From: Teichococcus coralli
GTDB taxonomy: Bacteria; Pseudomonadota; Alphaproteobacteria; Acetobacterales; Acetobacteraceae
Assembly: GCF_009829925.1 (NCBI RefSeq)
Contig: NZ_SNVJ01000006.1
Location: forward strand, 1-64,000
Direction of reading: 5' to 3'
DNA: 64,000 bases
Within the stretch, counting starts at the first letter, position 1; every line of letters begins with the position of its first letter. Position numbers and translations under genes: made by a program. The notes below the pieces were generated by a model. That model saw nothing but the letters and a program-made list of their open reading frames with translations, was not told the origin of the DNA and did no database searches. This document shows positions 9,750-19,304 of the stretch, in pieces.

Positions 9750-11129
9750 GCCCGCACCCCCAAGAGCCCGGACGATACGCGCCGCCGGACGGCGGCGCCC
9801 CGCACCGGCAGCACCGGCCGCGCGTCGGCCAAGGGCACGTCCACCCGCGCCGCCGCCGCGAAGGCGCCACGCAGCACCGCCACCGCCAAGCCGGCGCGCA
9901 GCACCGCCACCGCCAAGCCGGCGCGCAGCACCGCCACCGCCAAGCCGGCGCGCAGCACCGCCACCGCCAAGCCGGCGCGCAGCACCGCCACCGCCAAGCC
10001 GGCGCGCAGCACGGCCGCCGCCAAGCCTGCCCGCGGCGGCACGGCCGCTGCCAAGCCCGCTCGCGGCGGCACGGCCGGCGCCAACCATGTCCGCGGCGGC
10101 ACAGCCGCCAAGGCTCCCCGTACGCCAGCGGCGACGAAGCCGGCCCGCGCCACGGCCGCCAAGGCGCCGCGCGACACCGCTGCCGCAAAGCCCGGCCGCG
10201 GCAGCACTGCGGGCAAGCCGGCCCGCGCCACCACCGCCCCGACGGCTCGCGGCGGCACGGCCGCCAAGGCTCCCCGCACGTCAGCGGCGGCGAAGCCGGC
10301 CCGCCCCATGACCGACAAGGCGCCGCGCGGCACCGATGCCGCAAAGCCCGGCCGCGGCGGCACAAGCGCAAGGACGACGCGCAGCGGCACGGCTGCCACG
10401 GCCTCGCGCAGCGCCGCCAACCGCACGCCGCGCGCCTCGGCAAAGCCAAGCCGCGCTGCCACCGCCAAGCCGGTGCGTTCCACCACCGCGACAGCCGCGC
10501 GGAGCGCGAAGCCGGCGACGCCGCGCGGCGCCGCCAAGGCTCCGCCCCGCAAGGCGGCCCCGGCCGCCGCGCCAGCCGCTCCGAAGCGCCCGCGCGCGAA
10601 GGCCAGGCTGGCGCTGCCACCGATCGACCAGATCGTGCAGGCGGCCGTCGCCAGCCTGGAAGACGACAAGGCCGAGGACGTGGTGGTGCTCGACGTCGCC
10701 ACCCGCGCCACCTTCGCCGACCGGCTGATCATCGCCACCGGCCTCGCCGACCGGCAGATCCAGGCCATGGCCGGCCATCTGGAACGCACCCTGGCCGAGC
10801 ATGGCATCCGTCGCATCCGCACCGAGACCTCGCCCGACTGGGTGCTGCTCGATGCCGGCGACCTCGTGGTCCACCTCTTCAAGCCGGAGGCGCGCGCCAA
10901 CTACCGGTTGGAGAAGATGTGGGGCCCGGACAGTCCGCCCGCGGGCGAGAGCGTCACCGCGGATGAGCCCGATGCCCTGAGCGAATCCGGCTTCGAAGCC
11001 GGTGAGGAGGAAGAGGACGAGGACGACCTGCCGCTCCTCCAGGACGCCCTCGACGGCCTCGTGGACGAGGAGGAGGACGAGGAGGACGAGGACGAGGAGG
11101 GCGACACGGGCCCGGGCAGGACGGACTGA
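9747..11129 (+). CDS. rsfS: Ribosomal silencing factor RsfS with long basic extension
   Basis: About 460 residues against the usual 105-140. The RsfS/Iojap domain, which binds L14 and blocks subunit joining, is at roughly 288-390 ([47 protein letters not shown]). It is preceded by about 285 residues of Ala/Lys/Arg/Thr/Pro repeats like histone H1 or bacterial Hc1-type tails, including five perfect copies of RSTATAKPA. It is followed by a Glu/Asp-rich tail (about 418-460). The extension stays open and has strict third-base GC, so it looks translated. Starts at ATA 9747 or, less likely, GTG 9681. Confidence 0.85.
   Translation: MARTPKSPDDTRRRTAAPRTGSTGRASAKGTSTRAAAAKAPRSTATAKPARSTATAKPARSTATAKPARSTATAKPARSTATAKPARSTAAAKPARGGTAAAKPARGGTAGANHVRGGTAAKAPRTPAATKPARATAAKAPRDTAAAKPGRGSTAGKPARATTAPTARGGTAAKAPRTSAAAKPARPMTDKAPRGTDAAKPGRGGTSARTTRSGTAATASRSAANRTPRASAKPSRAATAKPVRSTTATAARSAKPATPRGAAKAPPRKAAPAAAPAAPKRPRAKARLALPPIDQIVQAAVASLEDDKAEDVVVLDVATRATFADRLIIATGLADRQIQAMAGHLERTLAEHGIRRIRTETSPDWVLLDAGDLVVHLFKPEARANYRLEKMWGPDSPPAGESVTADEPDALSESGFEAGEEEEDEDDLPLLQDALDGLVDEEEDEEDEDEEGDTGPGRTD
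9870..10004 (+). repeat. Five identical 27-bp tandem repeats in rsfS
   Basis: Units start at 9870, 9897, 9924, 9951 and 9978 and encode [10 protein letters not shown] sixth, diverged copy follows at 10005-10031. A larger 156-bp duplication (from 10095 and again from 10251) lies downstream in the same basic region. All periods are multiples of three, so copy-number change keeps the frame. Confidence 0.9.
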
Positions 11130-11593
11130 GCCGGGCACCGCTGCTGATCGCGGTCGGGCGGCTGAAATCCGGCCCGGAGGCGGCGCTGTTCGCGCAACAT
11201 AACGCTCGGTTGCGCCCGCCGCTGGAGGTCCGCGAGATTCCCGAGGCGCGCGGCGCGGCGGTCGAGGTGCGGCGGCGGGAGGGGGCGGGCCTTCTCGCCG
11301 CCCTCCCGCCCGGCGCCCTCGCCATCGCTCTCGACCTCGGCGGGCACACGCCCGGTAGCGAAGGCCTGGCCGCCCTGCTGGAACGCTGGGAGGCGGGCGG
11401 CAAGCCGCTGGCCTTCCTGATCGGCGGCGCCGAGGGGCTGGATTCCGCCGTGCTGGCCCGGGCCGAGCACCGCCTTTCCCTCGGCCCGATGACCTGGCCG
11501 CATTTCCTGGTTCGGGGGATGCTGGCCGAGCAGCTCTACCGTGCGCAGGCGATCCGCACCGGCCACCCCTATCACCGTGCCTGGCGGCCCTGA
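11126..11593 (+). CDS. rlmH: 23S rRNA (pseudouridine-1915-N3) methyltransferase RlmH
   Basis: About 155 residues, a SPOUT-class methyltransferase that modifies helix 69 of 23S rRNA. The N-terminal [13 protein letters not shown] and the SAM-knot region [10 protein letters not shown] and [20 protein letters not shown] are present, ending in TGHPYHR. No ATG, GTG or TTG lies before the conserved N-terminus. CTG at 11126 overlaps the rsfS stop codon (CTGA) and has AGGA four bases upstream, so it is the best start. A TTG at 11210 would delete 28 conserved residues. Confidence 0.88.
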   Translation: MSRAPLLIAVGRLKSGPEAALFAQHNARLRPPLEVREIPEARGAAVEVRRREGAGLLAALPPGALAIALDLGGHTPGSEGLAALLERWEAGGKPLAFLIGGAEGLDSAVLARAEHRLSLGPMTWPHFLVRGMLAEQLYRAQAIRTGHPYHRAWRP

Positions 11594-11699
11594 CGGGACC
11601 TCCGGCGCAGCCCGGGCGGGAAAGCGGCCGCCATGCGGGCCGCATTTCCGCCTTGGCCGCAACCGTGCTAGGGGCGCTTCCCCTCATGTCACCGATGCC

Positions 11700-12410
11700 A
11701 TGCTCCGCAAGCTGATCCGTCACCCCACCAGCCAGGCGGCCTTCGCGCGCCTGCTCACCCTCTACCTCGCCTTCTGCTACCGCACGGCGCGCTGGTCGCT
11801 GGCGGGCCACGAGAACATCGCGCCCCTGGCCGAACAGGGCGCGCCGGTGATCGTCGCCTTCTGGCACGAGCGCCTGCCGATGATGCCGATGCTCTGGACG
11901 GTGACGCACCGGCTCTTCCCAGGCGCGGAGCACTGGCAGCCGCACGTGCTGGTCTCGCGCCACCGCGACGGGCGCTTCATCGGCGAGGTGGTTTCTCGTT
12001 TCCGGCTGGTGATGGTGCACGGCTCCACCTCTCGTGGCGGCGCGGCGGGGCTGCGCGCCATGCTCCGTGTGCTGCGCGACCGCAGCCCGGTGGCGATCAC
12101 CCCCGACGGCCCGCGCGGGCCGCGCCGCGTGGCCGCGGAGGGCGTGGCGCAGCTTGCCGCCATTGCGGGGGTGCCGGTGCTGCCCACCGCGGCCGCCGCA
12201 AGCCGCCACCACCTGCTGCCGAGCTGGGACCGCATGATGCTGCCCCTGCCCTTCGCGCGCGCCGTGCTGGTCTGCGGCGCCCCGGTGCGGGTGCCGCGCG
12301 GGGACGCGCTGGTCGCGCTGCCGGCCATCGAGGCGGCGCTGAACGCGGCCTGCGACACCGCCGATGCCTGGGTGGCGAATCCCGCAGCGGTCGCGAGCCG
12401 GCGGGTGTGA
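11700..12410 (+). CDS. Lysophospholipid acyltransferase family protein (DUF374)
   Basis: 236 residues of the DUF374 family, related to LpxL/PlsC-type acyltransferases. The catalytic-type motif FWHERLPMMP (HxxxxP-like) is near residues 57-66, and ITPDGPRGPRR is the second conserved block. In many alphaproteobacteria this gene precedes waaA, as here (10 bp away), which suggests a role in lipid A or Kdo-lipid A assembly at the inner membrane. The upstream in-frame opening to 11541 overlaps rlmH and is not used. Confidence 0.85.
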   Translation: MLRKLIRHPTSQAAFARLLTLYLAFCYRTARWSLAGHENIAPLAEQGAPVIVAFWHERLPMMPMLWTVTHRLFPGAEHWQPHVLVSRHRDGRFIGEVVSRFRLVMVHGSTSRGGAAGLRAMLRVLRDRSPVAITPDGPRGPRRVAAEGVAQLAAIAGVPVLPTAAAASRHHLLPSWDRMMLPLPFARAVLVCGAPVRVPRGDALVALPAIEAALNAACDTADAWVANPAAVASRRV

Positions 12411-12420
12411 GGGGCAGCGC

Positions 12421-13725
12421 ATGAGCCTGGCGGGACATGCCGGACGGCTGATCGGCACCGGGCTGGCGCCGGTGCTGCCTTTCTGGCTGCGCCTTCGCGC
12501 GCGCCAGGGCAAGGAGATCCCGGAACGGCTGGGCGAGCGACGCGGCCTCGGCGCCGCCCGGCCGCCGGGTCCGCTGCTTTGGCTGCACGCCGCCAGCGTG
12601 GGCGAATCCCTCTCCCTGATCCCGCTGCTCGCCGCGCTGGCCGAACGCGCGCCGGATCTGCACCTGCTGCTGACCACGGGCACCGTCACCGCCGCCTCGC
12701 TGCTGCGGCAGCGCCTTCCGCCCATCCTCGCGGGGCGCGTTACCCACCGCTTCGTGCCGCTGGACGTGCCCCGCTGGGCGGCCGCCTTTCTTGACGGCTG
12801 GCAGCCGGACGGTGCGGTTTTCGTTGAAAGCGAGCTTTGGCCGAACCTCACGGCGGCGCTGGCGCAGCGTGGCATTCCGGCGGCGCTGGTGAACGCCCGC
12901 CTCTCCCCCCGTTCGGCGCGGCTCTGGCGCTGGGCGCCGGCGCTGGCGCGGGAAATGCTCGGCCGCTTCCGCCTGGTGGTGGCGCAGAGCGAGGACGACG
13001 CCGCCCGGCTGCGCGGCCTCGGCGCCACGGAGGCCGCCTTCTGGGGGCAGCTCAAGGCCGCCGCCGAGCCGCCGCCCGCCGACCCGGACGAACTCGCCCG
13101 CCTGCGTGCCCTGGTCGGCGCACGCCCGGTGTTCCTCGCCGCCAGCACCCATGCGGGCGAGGAGGCGGCGGCGCTGGACGCGCACCGCCTGCTGCGGGAC
13201 CGGCTGCCGGGCCTGCTCACCATCATCGCCCCGCGCCACCCGCAGCGTGGCGACCAGGTGGCCGACCTGATCGCGCCGCTTCCGTTCAGCCGGCGCAGCG
13301 CCGGCGGTCTGCCGGGTCCGGAGCAGGAGGTCTATCTCGCCGACACGCTGGGCGAGATGGGGCTGTTCTTCCGCCTGGCGGGGGTGGCGCTGGTCGGCGC
13401 CACGCTCGTGCCGAAGGGCGGCCACAACCCGCTGGAGCCAGCACGGCTGGGCTGCCCGATCCTGCTTGGTCCGCATACCGAGCATGTGCGGGAAATGGCC
13501 GATGCCCTGGCAGCCGCCGGCGGCGCCCTGCGCGTGACGGATGCCGCCACGCTGGCCGAGGCCGCCTCAACCGTGCTAACGAATTCATGCCGCGCACAGG
13601 CCATGACCTGTGCCGCGGCGGATGTCGCCGCCGATGCCGCCCATCTCCCCGGGCGGCTGGCCACGGCAATCCTGGACATGATGCGCCCCGCAGCCGGCAC
13701 GCCGCCGGTATCGCGCGGGGAGTAG
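12421..13725 (+). CDS. waaA: 3-deoxy-D-manno-octulosonic acid transferase
   Basis: 434 residues, a GT-B inner-membrane enzyme that adds Kdo from CMP-Kdo to the lipid A precursor. Visible family blocks are LLWLHAASVGES with the catalytic Glu, LLTTGTVTAASLL, FVESELWPNL, LVNARLSPRSARLW, and GGHNPLEPA in the C-terminal nucleotide-binding half. The ATG at 12421 has GAGGGG upstream. It lies between the DUF374 gene and lpxK in one probable lipid A operon. Confidence 0.95.
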   Translation: MSLAGHAGRLIGTGLAPVLPFWLRLRARQGKEIPERLGERRGLGAARPPGPLLWLHAASVGESLSLIPLLAALAERAPDLHLLLTTGTVTAASLLRQRLPPILAGRVTHRFVPLDVPRWAAAFLDGWQPDGAVFVESELWPNLTAALAQRGIPAALVNARLSPRSARLWRWAPALAREMLGRFRLVVAQSEDDAARLRGLGATEAAFWGQLKAAAEPPPADPDELARLRALVGARPVFLAASTHAGEEAAALDAHRLLRDRLPGLLTIIAPRHPQRGDQVADLIAPLPFSRRSAGGLPGPEQEVYLADTLGEMGLFFRLAGVALVGATLVPKGGHNPLEPARLGCPILLGPHTEHVREMADALAAAGGALRVTDAATLAEAASTVLTNSCRAQAMTCAAADVAADAAHLPGRLATAILDMMRPAAGTPPVSRGE

Positions 13726-13747
13726 GGAAAGGACGGGTTCGAGCCGG

Positions 13748-14737
13748 ATGCGTGCCCCCGACTTCTGGAGCGGGGGCAGCGGGGGAATCGCGCCCCTGCT
13801 GCTGTCCCCCATCGCGGCGCTCTACGCGGCCGCGACCGCGCGCCGCATGGCCCGGCCGGGCTGGCGCGCGCCGATCCCCGTCATCTGCTGCGGCAACGCC
13901 ACGGCCGGTGGCGCGGGCAAGACCACCGTGGCGCTCGACCTCGGCCAGCGTCTCTCCAACCGCGGTGTCTCGACGCATTTCCTGACGCGCGGCTATGGCG
14001 GCAAGCTGAAGGGCCCGGTGCGGGTGGACGCCGCCCAGCACGACAGCCAGGCGGTGGGCGACGAGGCCCTGCTGCTGGCCGCCACCCGCCCGACCTGGGT
14101 GGCCGCCGACCGCGCCGCCGGCGCGCGCGCCGCCGTCGGGGCCGGCGCCCAGGCCATCGTGATGGATGACGGGCTGCAGAATCCCACGCTGGAGAAGGAC
14201 CTTTCGCTGCTGGTCATCGACGGCAGCTACGGGTTCGGCAACGGGTACATCATTCCCTCCGGCCCGCTGCGCGAGCCGGTTGCCGCCGCCGCCGCGCGCT
14301 GCCGCGCCGCCGTGCTGATCGGCGAGGACGAAACCGGCGCCGCCGCCGCGCTGCCGCCCGGCCTGCCGGTGCTGCGCGCCCGGCTGGCCCCCGGGCCCGA
14401 GGCCGAGCTGCTCGCCGGGCAGCCGGTCTTCGCCTTCTGCGGCATTGCCAACCCGCGCAAGTTCTTCACCACCTTGCAGCAGGCCGGAGCGGTGCTGGCA
14501 GGGCGCGTCGCCTATGCCGACCACTACCCCTTCGACGCCGGCGACATGCGGGATCTCCTCGCGCAGGCCGAGGCGCTGCGCGCCATCCCGGTGACGACGC
14601 GCAAGGACTATGTCCGCATCCCGCCCGCCTTCCGCAACCGCGTGACCGTGCTGAGCGTGAAGCTGGAATGGGAGGAGCCGGTCTCCATCGAGGCGCTGCT
14701 CGATCCGCTCGCGCAGCGCGTACCCGTGCCGGCCTGA
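13748..14737 (+). CDS. lpxK: Tetraacyldisaccharide 4'-kinase
   Basis: 329 residues catalysing ATP-dependent 4'-phosphorylation of the lipid A disaccharide at the inner membrane. The Walker A form GGAGKTT is at residues 54-60 after CCGNAT, the DDGLQNP block is present, and the N-terminal hydrophobic segment with the family FW motif (APDFWSGG) anchors the protein. It is the last gene of the block and is followed by a strong terminator. Confidence 0.95.
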   Translation: MRAPDFWSGGSGGIAPLLLSPIAALYAAATARRMARPGWRAPIPVICCGNATAGGAGKTTVALDLGQRLSNRGVSTHFLTRGYGGKLKGPVRVDAAQHDSQAVGDEALLLAATRPTWVAADRAAGARAAVGAGAQAIVMDDGLQNPTLEKDLSLLVIDGSYGFGNGYIIPSGPLREPVAAAAARCRAAVLIGEDETGAAAALPPGLPVLRARLAPGPEAELLAGQPVFAFCGIANPRKFFTTLQQAGAVLAGRVAYADHYPFDAGDMRDLLAQAEALRAIPVTTRKDYVRIPPAFRNRVTVLSVKLEWEEPVSIEALLDPLAQRVPVPA

Positions 14738-14744
14738 AAGAAAT

Positions 14745-14772
14745 GGGCCGGGGGACGCATCCCCCCGGCCCC
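14745..14772. terminator. Terminator between lpxK and the SBP gene
   Basis: A 10-bp GC-rich stem (GGGCCGGGGG with CCCCCGGCCC) and a short loop lie between convergent genes. It can serve lpxK on the plus strand. Its T-run is weak. Confidence 0.65.
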
Positions 14773-14817
14773 TTGTTCATCCCCGGCTAGCCTGGGCGAC
14801 GGAACTCCCGCCGCCGG

Positions 14818-16407
14818 TCATTTCTCGTGGCCGACGCCCATCGCGAGGGTCTGCTCGTCCATCCGCGCCTCGTAGGTCAGCGGACGGCGCACGGCCCAAG
14901 CGTTCTTGTACATGATCATCGGGATCAGCGGCAGGTCCTTGACCGCCGCCGCCACGGCGTCGGCGAGGCGCTTCTCGCGCAGCGCCGGGTCCATGGTGGA
15001 AAGCGCTTCCTCGATCTGCCGGTCCAGCGCCGGGTTGGCGTAGCGCGTGTCGTTGCTGGCGCCCAGGCGCTTGTCGTGGTCGTAGCTGTGGACGATGTTC
15101 AGCAGCGCGCTGCCGGCCTCGCCCGAGGAACTGCCCCAGCTGTTCTGCACCATCGAGAACTCCTGCTTGGACAGCCGGCTGAGCCAGGTGGCGAAGGGCA
15201 GCGTCTCGACCGAGGTGGCGACGCCGATGCGCGTCCACATCTGCGCCACCGCCTGCGCCGTCTGGGCGTCGCCGGGATAACGGTCGCCGCTGGAATGCAG
15301 CGTCAGGCGGAAGCCCTGCGGGTAGCCGGCCTCGGCCAGCAGGCGGCGCGCCGTCTCAGGGTCCGGCTTCGGCACCGGGATGTTCGGGTTGTAGCCAAAG
15401 GCGCCGGGCGGCATCCACTGGCCGGTCGGCTCGGCCATCCCCTGCTGCACCCGCTCGGCCAGCGCCTGCCGGTTGATCGCCAGCGAGAGCGCCTGCCGCA
15501 CCCGCAGGTCGAGCAGCGGGTTCTTCGGCAGCGGCTTGCCGTCGTTGCCGGTGAGGAAGGGCTCCTCGCCGTTGCGGCTGAAATCGGGCGAAAGGAACAG
15601 CGAGCGCGCGCCCTGCCGCTCGAAGATGCGCACCTCCGCCTCCTGCCGCAGCCGCGGCAGGTCCGAGGTGGAGGGCGCGGAGATCATGTCCACGTCGCCC
15701 GAGAGCAGCGCCGCCGTGCGTGCCCCGGGATTGGTGATGATGCGGAAGCTGACCTTGTCCCAGTCCTGCTTCTGGCCCCACCAGTCCGGGTTGCGCTCCA
15801 CGGCCAGGGTCGAGCCGGGAGCGTAGCTGACGAAGCGGTAGGGGCCGGTGCCGATCGCCGCCTTGCCGCTGTTGAAGTCGGCGGTGGTCGCCCCCTCGCC
15901 CGCATGGCGCGAGACGATGGCGATGGCGCTGAGGTCGAGCGGCAGGTTCGGGTTCGGCGCGGAGGTGGTGATGCGCAGCGTCAGCGGGTCCACCGCCTCC
16001 GCCTTGGCGAGGCTGCGCAGGTTGCCGGCATAGCTGCCGGGATTGTTCGGCACGTTGGGCACGCGGCCGAAGGAGAAGATCACGTCATCGGCGGTGAAGG
16101 GCTGGCCGTCGTGCCATTTCACGCCGGGACGGAGCTTGAACTCCCAGAGATTGTCCTCCAGCGCCGTCCAGGAGACGGCCAGGCCAGGCGCCACGCGGCC
16201 ATCGGCGCCGCGGGCCACCAGCGCCTCGAAGATGTGCCGCCCGAAGGCCGAGTTCGGCGTAGCGTTGGCGAAGTGCGGGTCAATGGTGCTCACCGGCGCG
16301 GCGAGGCCGATGCGCAGCTCGGCGGCGGAGGCGGCCCCCGCCAGCAGCGCGGCCGCGAAGGCCGGCGCCAGGACGAAGCGGTTCAGGGCGGTGCGGAATG
16401 AGGTCAT
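14818..16407 (-). CDS. ABC transporter substrate-binding protein (SBP_bac_5, peptide type)
   Basis: 529 residues with a cleavable signal peptide (about 1-28, ending GAASAAE). It is a periplasmic binding protein of the DppA/OppA class: the family segment around VSWTALEDNLWEFKLRPGVKWHDGQPFTADDV is visible in parts. No permease or ATPase gene is adjacent, so the rest of the transporter must be elsewhere. It is followed on the same strand's upstream side by an M20 amidohydrolase only 21 bp away, suggesting that the pair takes up and cleaves an N-acyl or peptide-like compound. Confidence 0.88.
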   Translation of the reverse strand: MTSFRTALNRFVLAPAFAAALLAGAASAAELRIGLAAPVSTIDPHFANATPNSAFGRHIFEALVARGADGRVAPGLAVSWTALEDNLWEFKLRPGVKWHDGQPFTADDVIFSFGRVPNVPNNPGSYAGNLRSLAKAEAVDPLTLRITTSAPNPNLPLDLSAIAIVSRHAGEGATTADFNSGKAAIGTGPYRFVSYAPGSTLAVERNPDWWGQKQDWDKVSFRIITNPGARTAALLSGDVDMISAPSTSDLPRLRQEAEVRIFERQGARSLFLSPDFSRNGEEPFLTGNDGKPLPKNPLLDLRVRQALSLAINRQALAERVQQGMAEPTGQWMPPGAFGYNPNIPVPKPDPETARRLLAEAGYPQGFRLTLHSSGDRYPGDAQTAQAVAQMWTRIGVATSVETLPFATWLSRLSKQEFSMVQNSWGSSSGEAGSALLNIVHSYDHDKRLGASNDTRYANPALDRQIEEALSTMDPALREKRLADAVAAAVKDLPLIPMIMYKNAWAVRRPLTYEARMDEQTLAMGVGHEK

Positions 16408-16428
16408 GGCTGCGAGGTCCGGATCGGG

Positions 16429-17853
16429 TCAGTGGCCGCCGGCCATGTCGAGCGGCGGCGGGACGTCCTTCGGGATGGGAAAGACGTCGGGCATCTCGGC
16501 GGTGCGGGCGGCGTGGTCGGCCTTGGCGCGCGCCACCAGGCCAGGGTCCTGGAACAGGTCCACGGCGGTGCCGGCCATGATCTTGGCGACGTGCTCCAGC
16601 CCCTTGTGCGCCGCCGGCGCCTTGCCCTGCGCCACAAGCTGCCAGGAATGGCCGGGCGTGCCGATCGCGTAGGTGGCGCCGCGCGCCTGCACGGTCGGCA
16701 CCTTCCAGCTCACCGTGCCGACATCGGTGGAGCCCACCCCGGCCGGCTCGGGGGCCGAAAGCGGCACCAGCCGCTCGGCCAGCACCTCGCCGGGGAGCGG
16801 CGCCAGCCCGGCGCGGCGATAGGCGCTCTCGATCTCGTCCGGCGTGAAGGTCGCCTGCATCCGGCGGGCGAAGTCCTTGTCCGCCTCGTCGAACCGCGGC
16901 GGCCCGAGGCGGAGGAAGTTTTCCTCCATGGCCTGCTCCAGCGGGGGGTTGGCCACCAGCTCGGCATCGGCGCTCAGCACGCGGTCGGTGACGCGGGTCT
17001 CGGTCATCAGCGCGGCGCCCTGGGCGATCTTGCGGACGCGCTCCAGCAGCGCCAGCACCTCGGCCATGGTCTGCGAGCGCACGAGATAGCGCACCCGCGC
17101 CTTGCCCTGCACCACGTTGGGCGCGATGCCGCCGGCATCCTGCAGCGCGTAGTGGATGCGCGCGTGGCTCGGCATGTGCTCGCGCATGTAGTTGACGCCG
17201 ACATTCATCAGCTCGACGGCATCCAGCGCGCTGCGGCCGAGATGCGGCGCGGCGGCGGCATGGCTGGAGCGGCCGATGAAGGAGAAATCCACCTCCATGC
17301 AGGCCAGCGAACGCGGCTTGTTGACGCCGGAGAAGGCCGCCGGATGCCAGCAGATGGCGATGTCCACGTCGTCGAAGGCGCCGTCGCGGACCATGAAGCC
17401 CTTGGCGGAGCCGCCTTCCTCGGCGGGGCAGCCGTAGTAGCGCACGCGGCCCTTGAGGCCATTTTCGGCCAGCCAGTCCTTCACCGCTGCGGCGGCCAGC
17501 AGGGAGGCGGCGCCAAGCAGGTTGTGGCCACAGCCATGGCCGCTGCCGCCATTCTCGAGCGGCCGGTGCTCGGCGACGCCCGCTTCCTGCGACAGGCCGG
17601 GCAGCGCATCGTACTCACCGAGGATGGCGATGACCGGGCCGTCCTCGCCCGCCTCCCCCATTACCGCCGTCGGGATGCCGGCGACGCCGGTGGTGACGCG
17701 GAAACCCTCCGCCCGCAGCGCTTCGGCATGGGCGGCGGCGGAACGTTGCTCGGCGTAGTTCAGTTCCGGCGTGGCCCAGACTTGGTCGCTGAGTTCGGAG
17801 AACCGCGGGCGCTTCGTCTCGACGTGGCGCCAGATCTCTTCGGTGTTGTCCAT
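16429..17853 (-). CDS. M20 family metallo-amidohydrolase (AbgB-like)
   Basis: 474 residues. Zinc ligands are seen in HGCGHN (106-111) and EEGG (145-148), and the dimerisation lid lies around residues 185-300. The length and the GEYDALPGLSQ block match the p-aminobenzoyl-glutamate hydrolase B-like subgroup. It probably hydrolyses an amide-linked amino acid in the cytoplasm. It is the first gene of a two-gene unit with the binding protein at 14818-16407. The exact substrate cannot be read from sequence. Confidence 0.88.
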   Translation of the reverse strand: MDNTEEIWRHVETKRPRFSELSDQVWATPELNYAEQRSAAAHAEALRAEGFRVTTGVAGIPTAVMGEAGEDGPVIAILGEYDALPGLSQEAGVAEHRPLENGGSGHGCGHNLLGAASLLAAAAVKDWLAENGLKGRVRYYGCPAEEGGSAKGFMVRDGAFDDVDIAICWHPAAFSGVNKPRSLACMEVDFSFIGRSSHAAAAPHLGRSALDAVELMNVGVNYMREHMPSHARIHYALQDAGGIAPNVVQGKARVRYLVRSQTMAEVLALLERVRKIAQGAALMTETRVTDRVLSADAELVANPPLEQAMEENFLRLGPPRFDEADKDFARRMQATFTPDEIESAYRRAGLAPLPGEVLAERLVPLSAPEPAGVGSTDVGTVSWKVPTVQARGATYAIGTPGHSWQLVAQGKAPAAHKGLEHVAKIMAGTAVDLFQDPGLVARAKADHAARTAEMPDVFPIPKDVPPPLDMAGGH

Positions 17854-17963
17854 GCAGGCCTTTTCCCAGGCGCCCGCCCGTCAGGGCGCCATCCACGCCC
17901 CCATCATAGGCCCGGCCAGGGCGCGGGGCGAGCATCCCCCCGCCCTGCTGCCGGCGGCGGCTC

Positions 17964-19304
17964 TCAGGCCCGCCCCGGCCAGACGCCAGGCCGCACCGAG
18001 GCGGCGGTGATCAGGCCATAGGCGGTGATGCCGAGGGCGACGCCAATGAAGTGCCCATCCAGCCCAAGGCCCAGCGGGTTGGCCAGCAGCCAGCCGCCAC
18101 CCACCGCCAGCCCGATGCGCGCCAGCGCGGCGAGCACCGGTCCGCGCATCCGCCCCGCGCCCATCGCCGCGAAGTACAGCGCCATGCCCAGGCCGAAGCC
18201 GCCGAAGGCCGGGCCGGTGAAGGAGAGGCCACGCGCCGCGATGGCGGCAACGGCGGCATCCCCCGTGAAGGTGCCGGCAAAGGCGCCGGGCGCGAGCCCG
18301 ACCGCCAGCCCCGCCGAACCGGCCACGCCGAGTGCCAGCAGGCCGCCGGTCCAGGCGGTTCGCCGGGCGGCCGCCCATTCCCCCGCCCCGGCGGCGCGCC
18401 CGACCAATGCCGTCAGTGCCGAGCCGACGCCGAAGGCGAGCGGGATGGTCAGGAACTCCAGTCGCGCGGCAATGCCATAGGCGGCAACCGCCGCCGGGCC
18501 ATGCCGCGCGAGTTGCGCCGTCACCAGGATGGTCGTCAGGTTGGCGATGGTGGCGAGCGCGCAGGCGACCAGCCCGACCGAGAGAATGCGGCGGAACAGC
18601 GTCGCCTGGGGCCGGACGCGAAGCGTGGGCGTGAAGCCGGCGCCGCCACGCAGCACCACCGCAGCCATGACGAGGGCAGCGGCCCAGAAGACAATCGCGA
18701 AGCCGGCGCCCAGGCCGGGCAGCCCCATGCCGAGCGGCTCCGCCAGTGCCCAGGCCAGCGGCGGATAGGCCAGCCAGGCGAGCGCCAGCACCCGCGCCGC
18801 CAACGCGTGCTTGCCGCCACCGCGCAACACGGAGGCCAGCGTATTCGCCAGCCAGGCCGGCACCGCGCCGGCGCCGAACAGCCAGGCGGCATAGGGCGCG
18901 CCGGCCGCGGCCGCCGAGGGCGCGATCAGCCCGAGCAGCGCAGCGGGGAAGCCAGCCAGCGCCAGGGCGAAGATGCCGCCCACCGTGACGGCGATCAGCA
19001 CCGCATGCAGCACCAGCGCCGCCGCATCCTGCGGCCGGCCGGCACCGAGGGCACGCGCGATGGCGGCGACCACGCCGCCGCCCATGGCGCCGGCCGACAT
19101 CTGCTGCAGCAGCAGCGCGAAAGGCAGCACGACGGCCCAGCCGGCCAGCGCCGCCGTGCCTTGCCGCGCCGCCAGCCAGGTTTCGGCGAGTTGCGCCCCG
19201 ACCTGCAACAGGGCAACGAGGCTGGTGGGCGCCGCCAGCGCCAGGATGCGGCGCAGGACGGCCGAAGCCGGGGCCGGGGCGGCGACGGCGATGGCGTCAG
19301 GCAT
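17964..19304 (-). CDS. MATE family efflux transporter
   Basis: 446 residues with about 12 hydrophobic segments in two repeated MatE halves. These are Na+ or H+ antiporters that export cationic drugs or metabolites across the inner membrane. The start at 19304 is one of two adjacent ATG codons and has GGGAGG at good distance. It overlaps the end of the HxlR gene, so the two are co-translated. The pairing with an HxlR regulator and a palindromic operator suggests inducible drug or quinone export. Confidence 0.88.
   Translation of the reverse strand: MPDAIAVAAPAPASAVLRRILALAAPTSLVALLQVGAQLAETWLAARQGTAALAGWAVVLPFALLLQQMSAGAMGGGVVAAIARALGAGRPQDAAALVLHAVLIAVTVGGIFALALAGFPAALLGLIAPSAAAAGAPYAAWLFGAGAVPAWLANTLASVLRGGGKHALAARVLALAWLAYPPLAWALAEPLGMGLPGLGAGFAIVFWAAALVMAAVVLRGGAGFTPTLRVRPQATLFRRILSVGLVACALATIANLTTILVTAQLARHGPAAVAAYGIAARLEFLTIPLAFGVGSALTALVGRAAGAGEWAAARRTAWTGGLLALGVAGSAGLAVGLAPGAFAGTFTGDAAVAAIAARGLSFTGPAFGGFGLGMALYFAAMGAGRMRGPVLAALARIGLAVGGGWLLANPLGLGLDGHFIGVALGITAYGLITAASVRPGVWPGRA

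Noticed and set aside
9870..10031. Possible CRISPR array (regular 27-bp repeats)
   Set aside because: The units are contiguous with no spacers and stay in frame in a coding region. They are protein repeats, not CRISPR.
10281..13226. 981-codon frame antisense to rsfS, rlmH and waaA
   Set aside because: It crosses four well-supported genes and is low-complexity Arg/Ser/Ala. It is a shadow.
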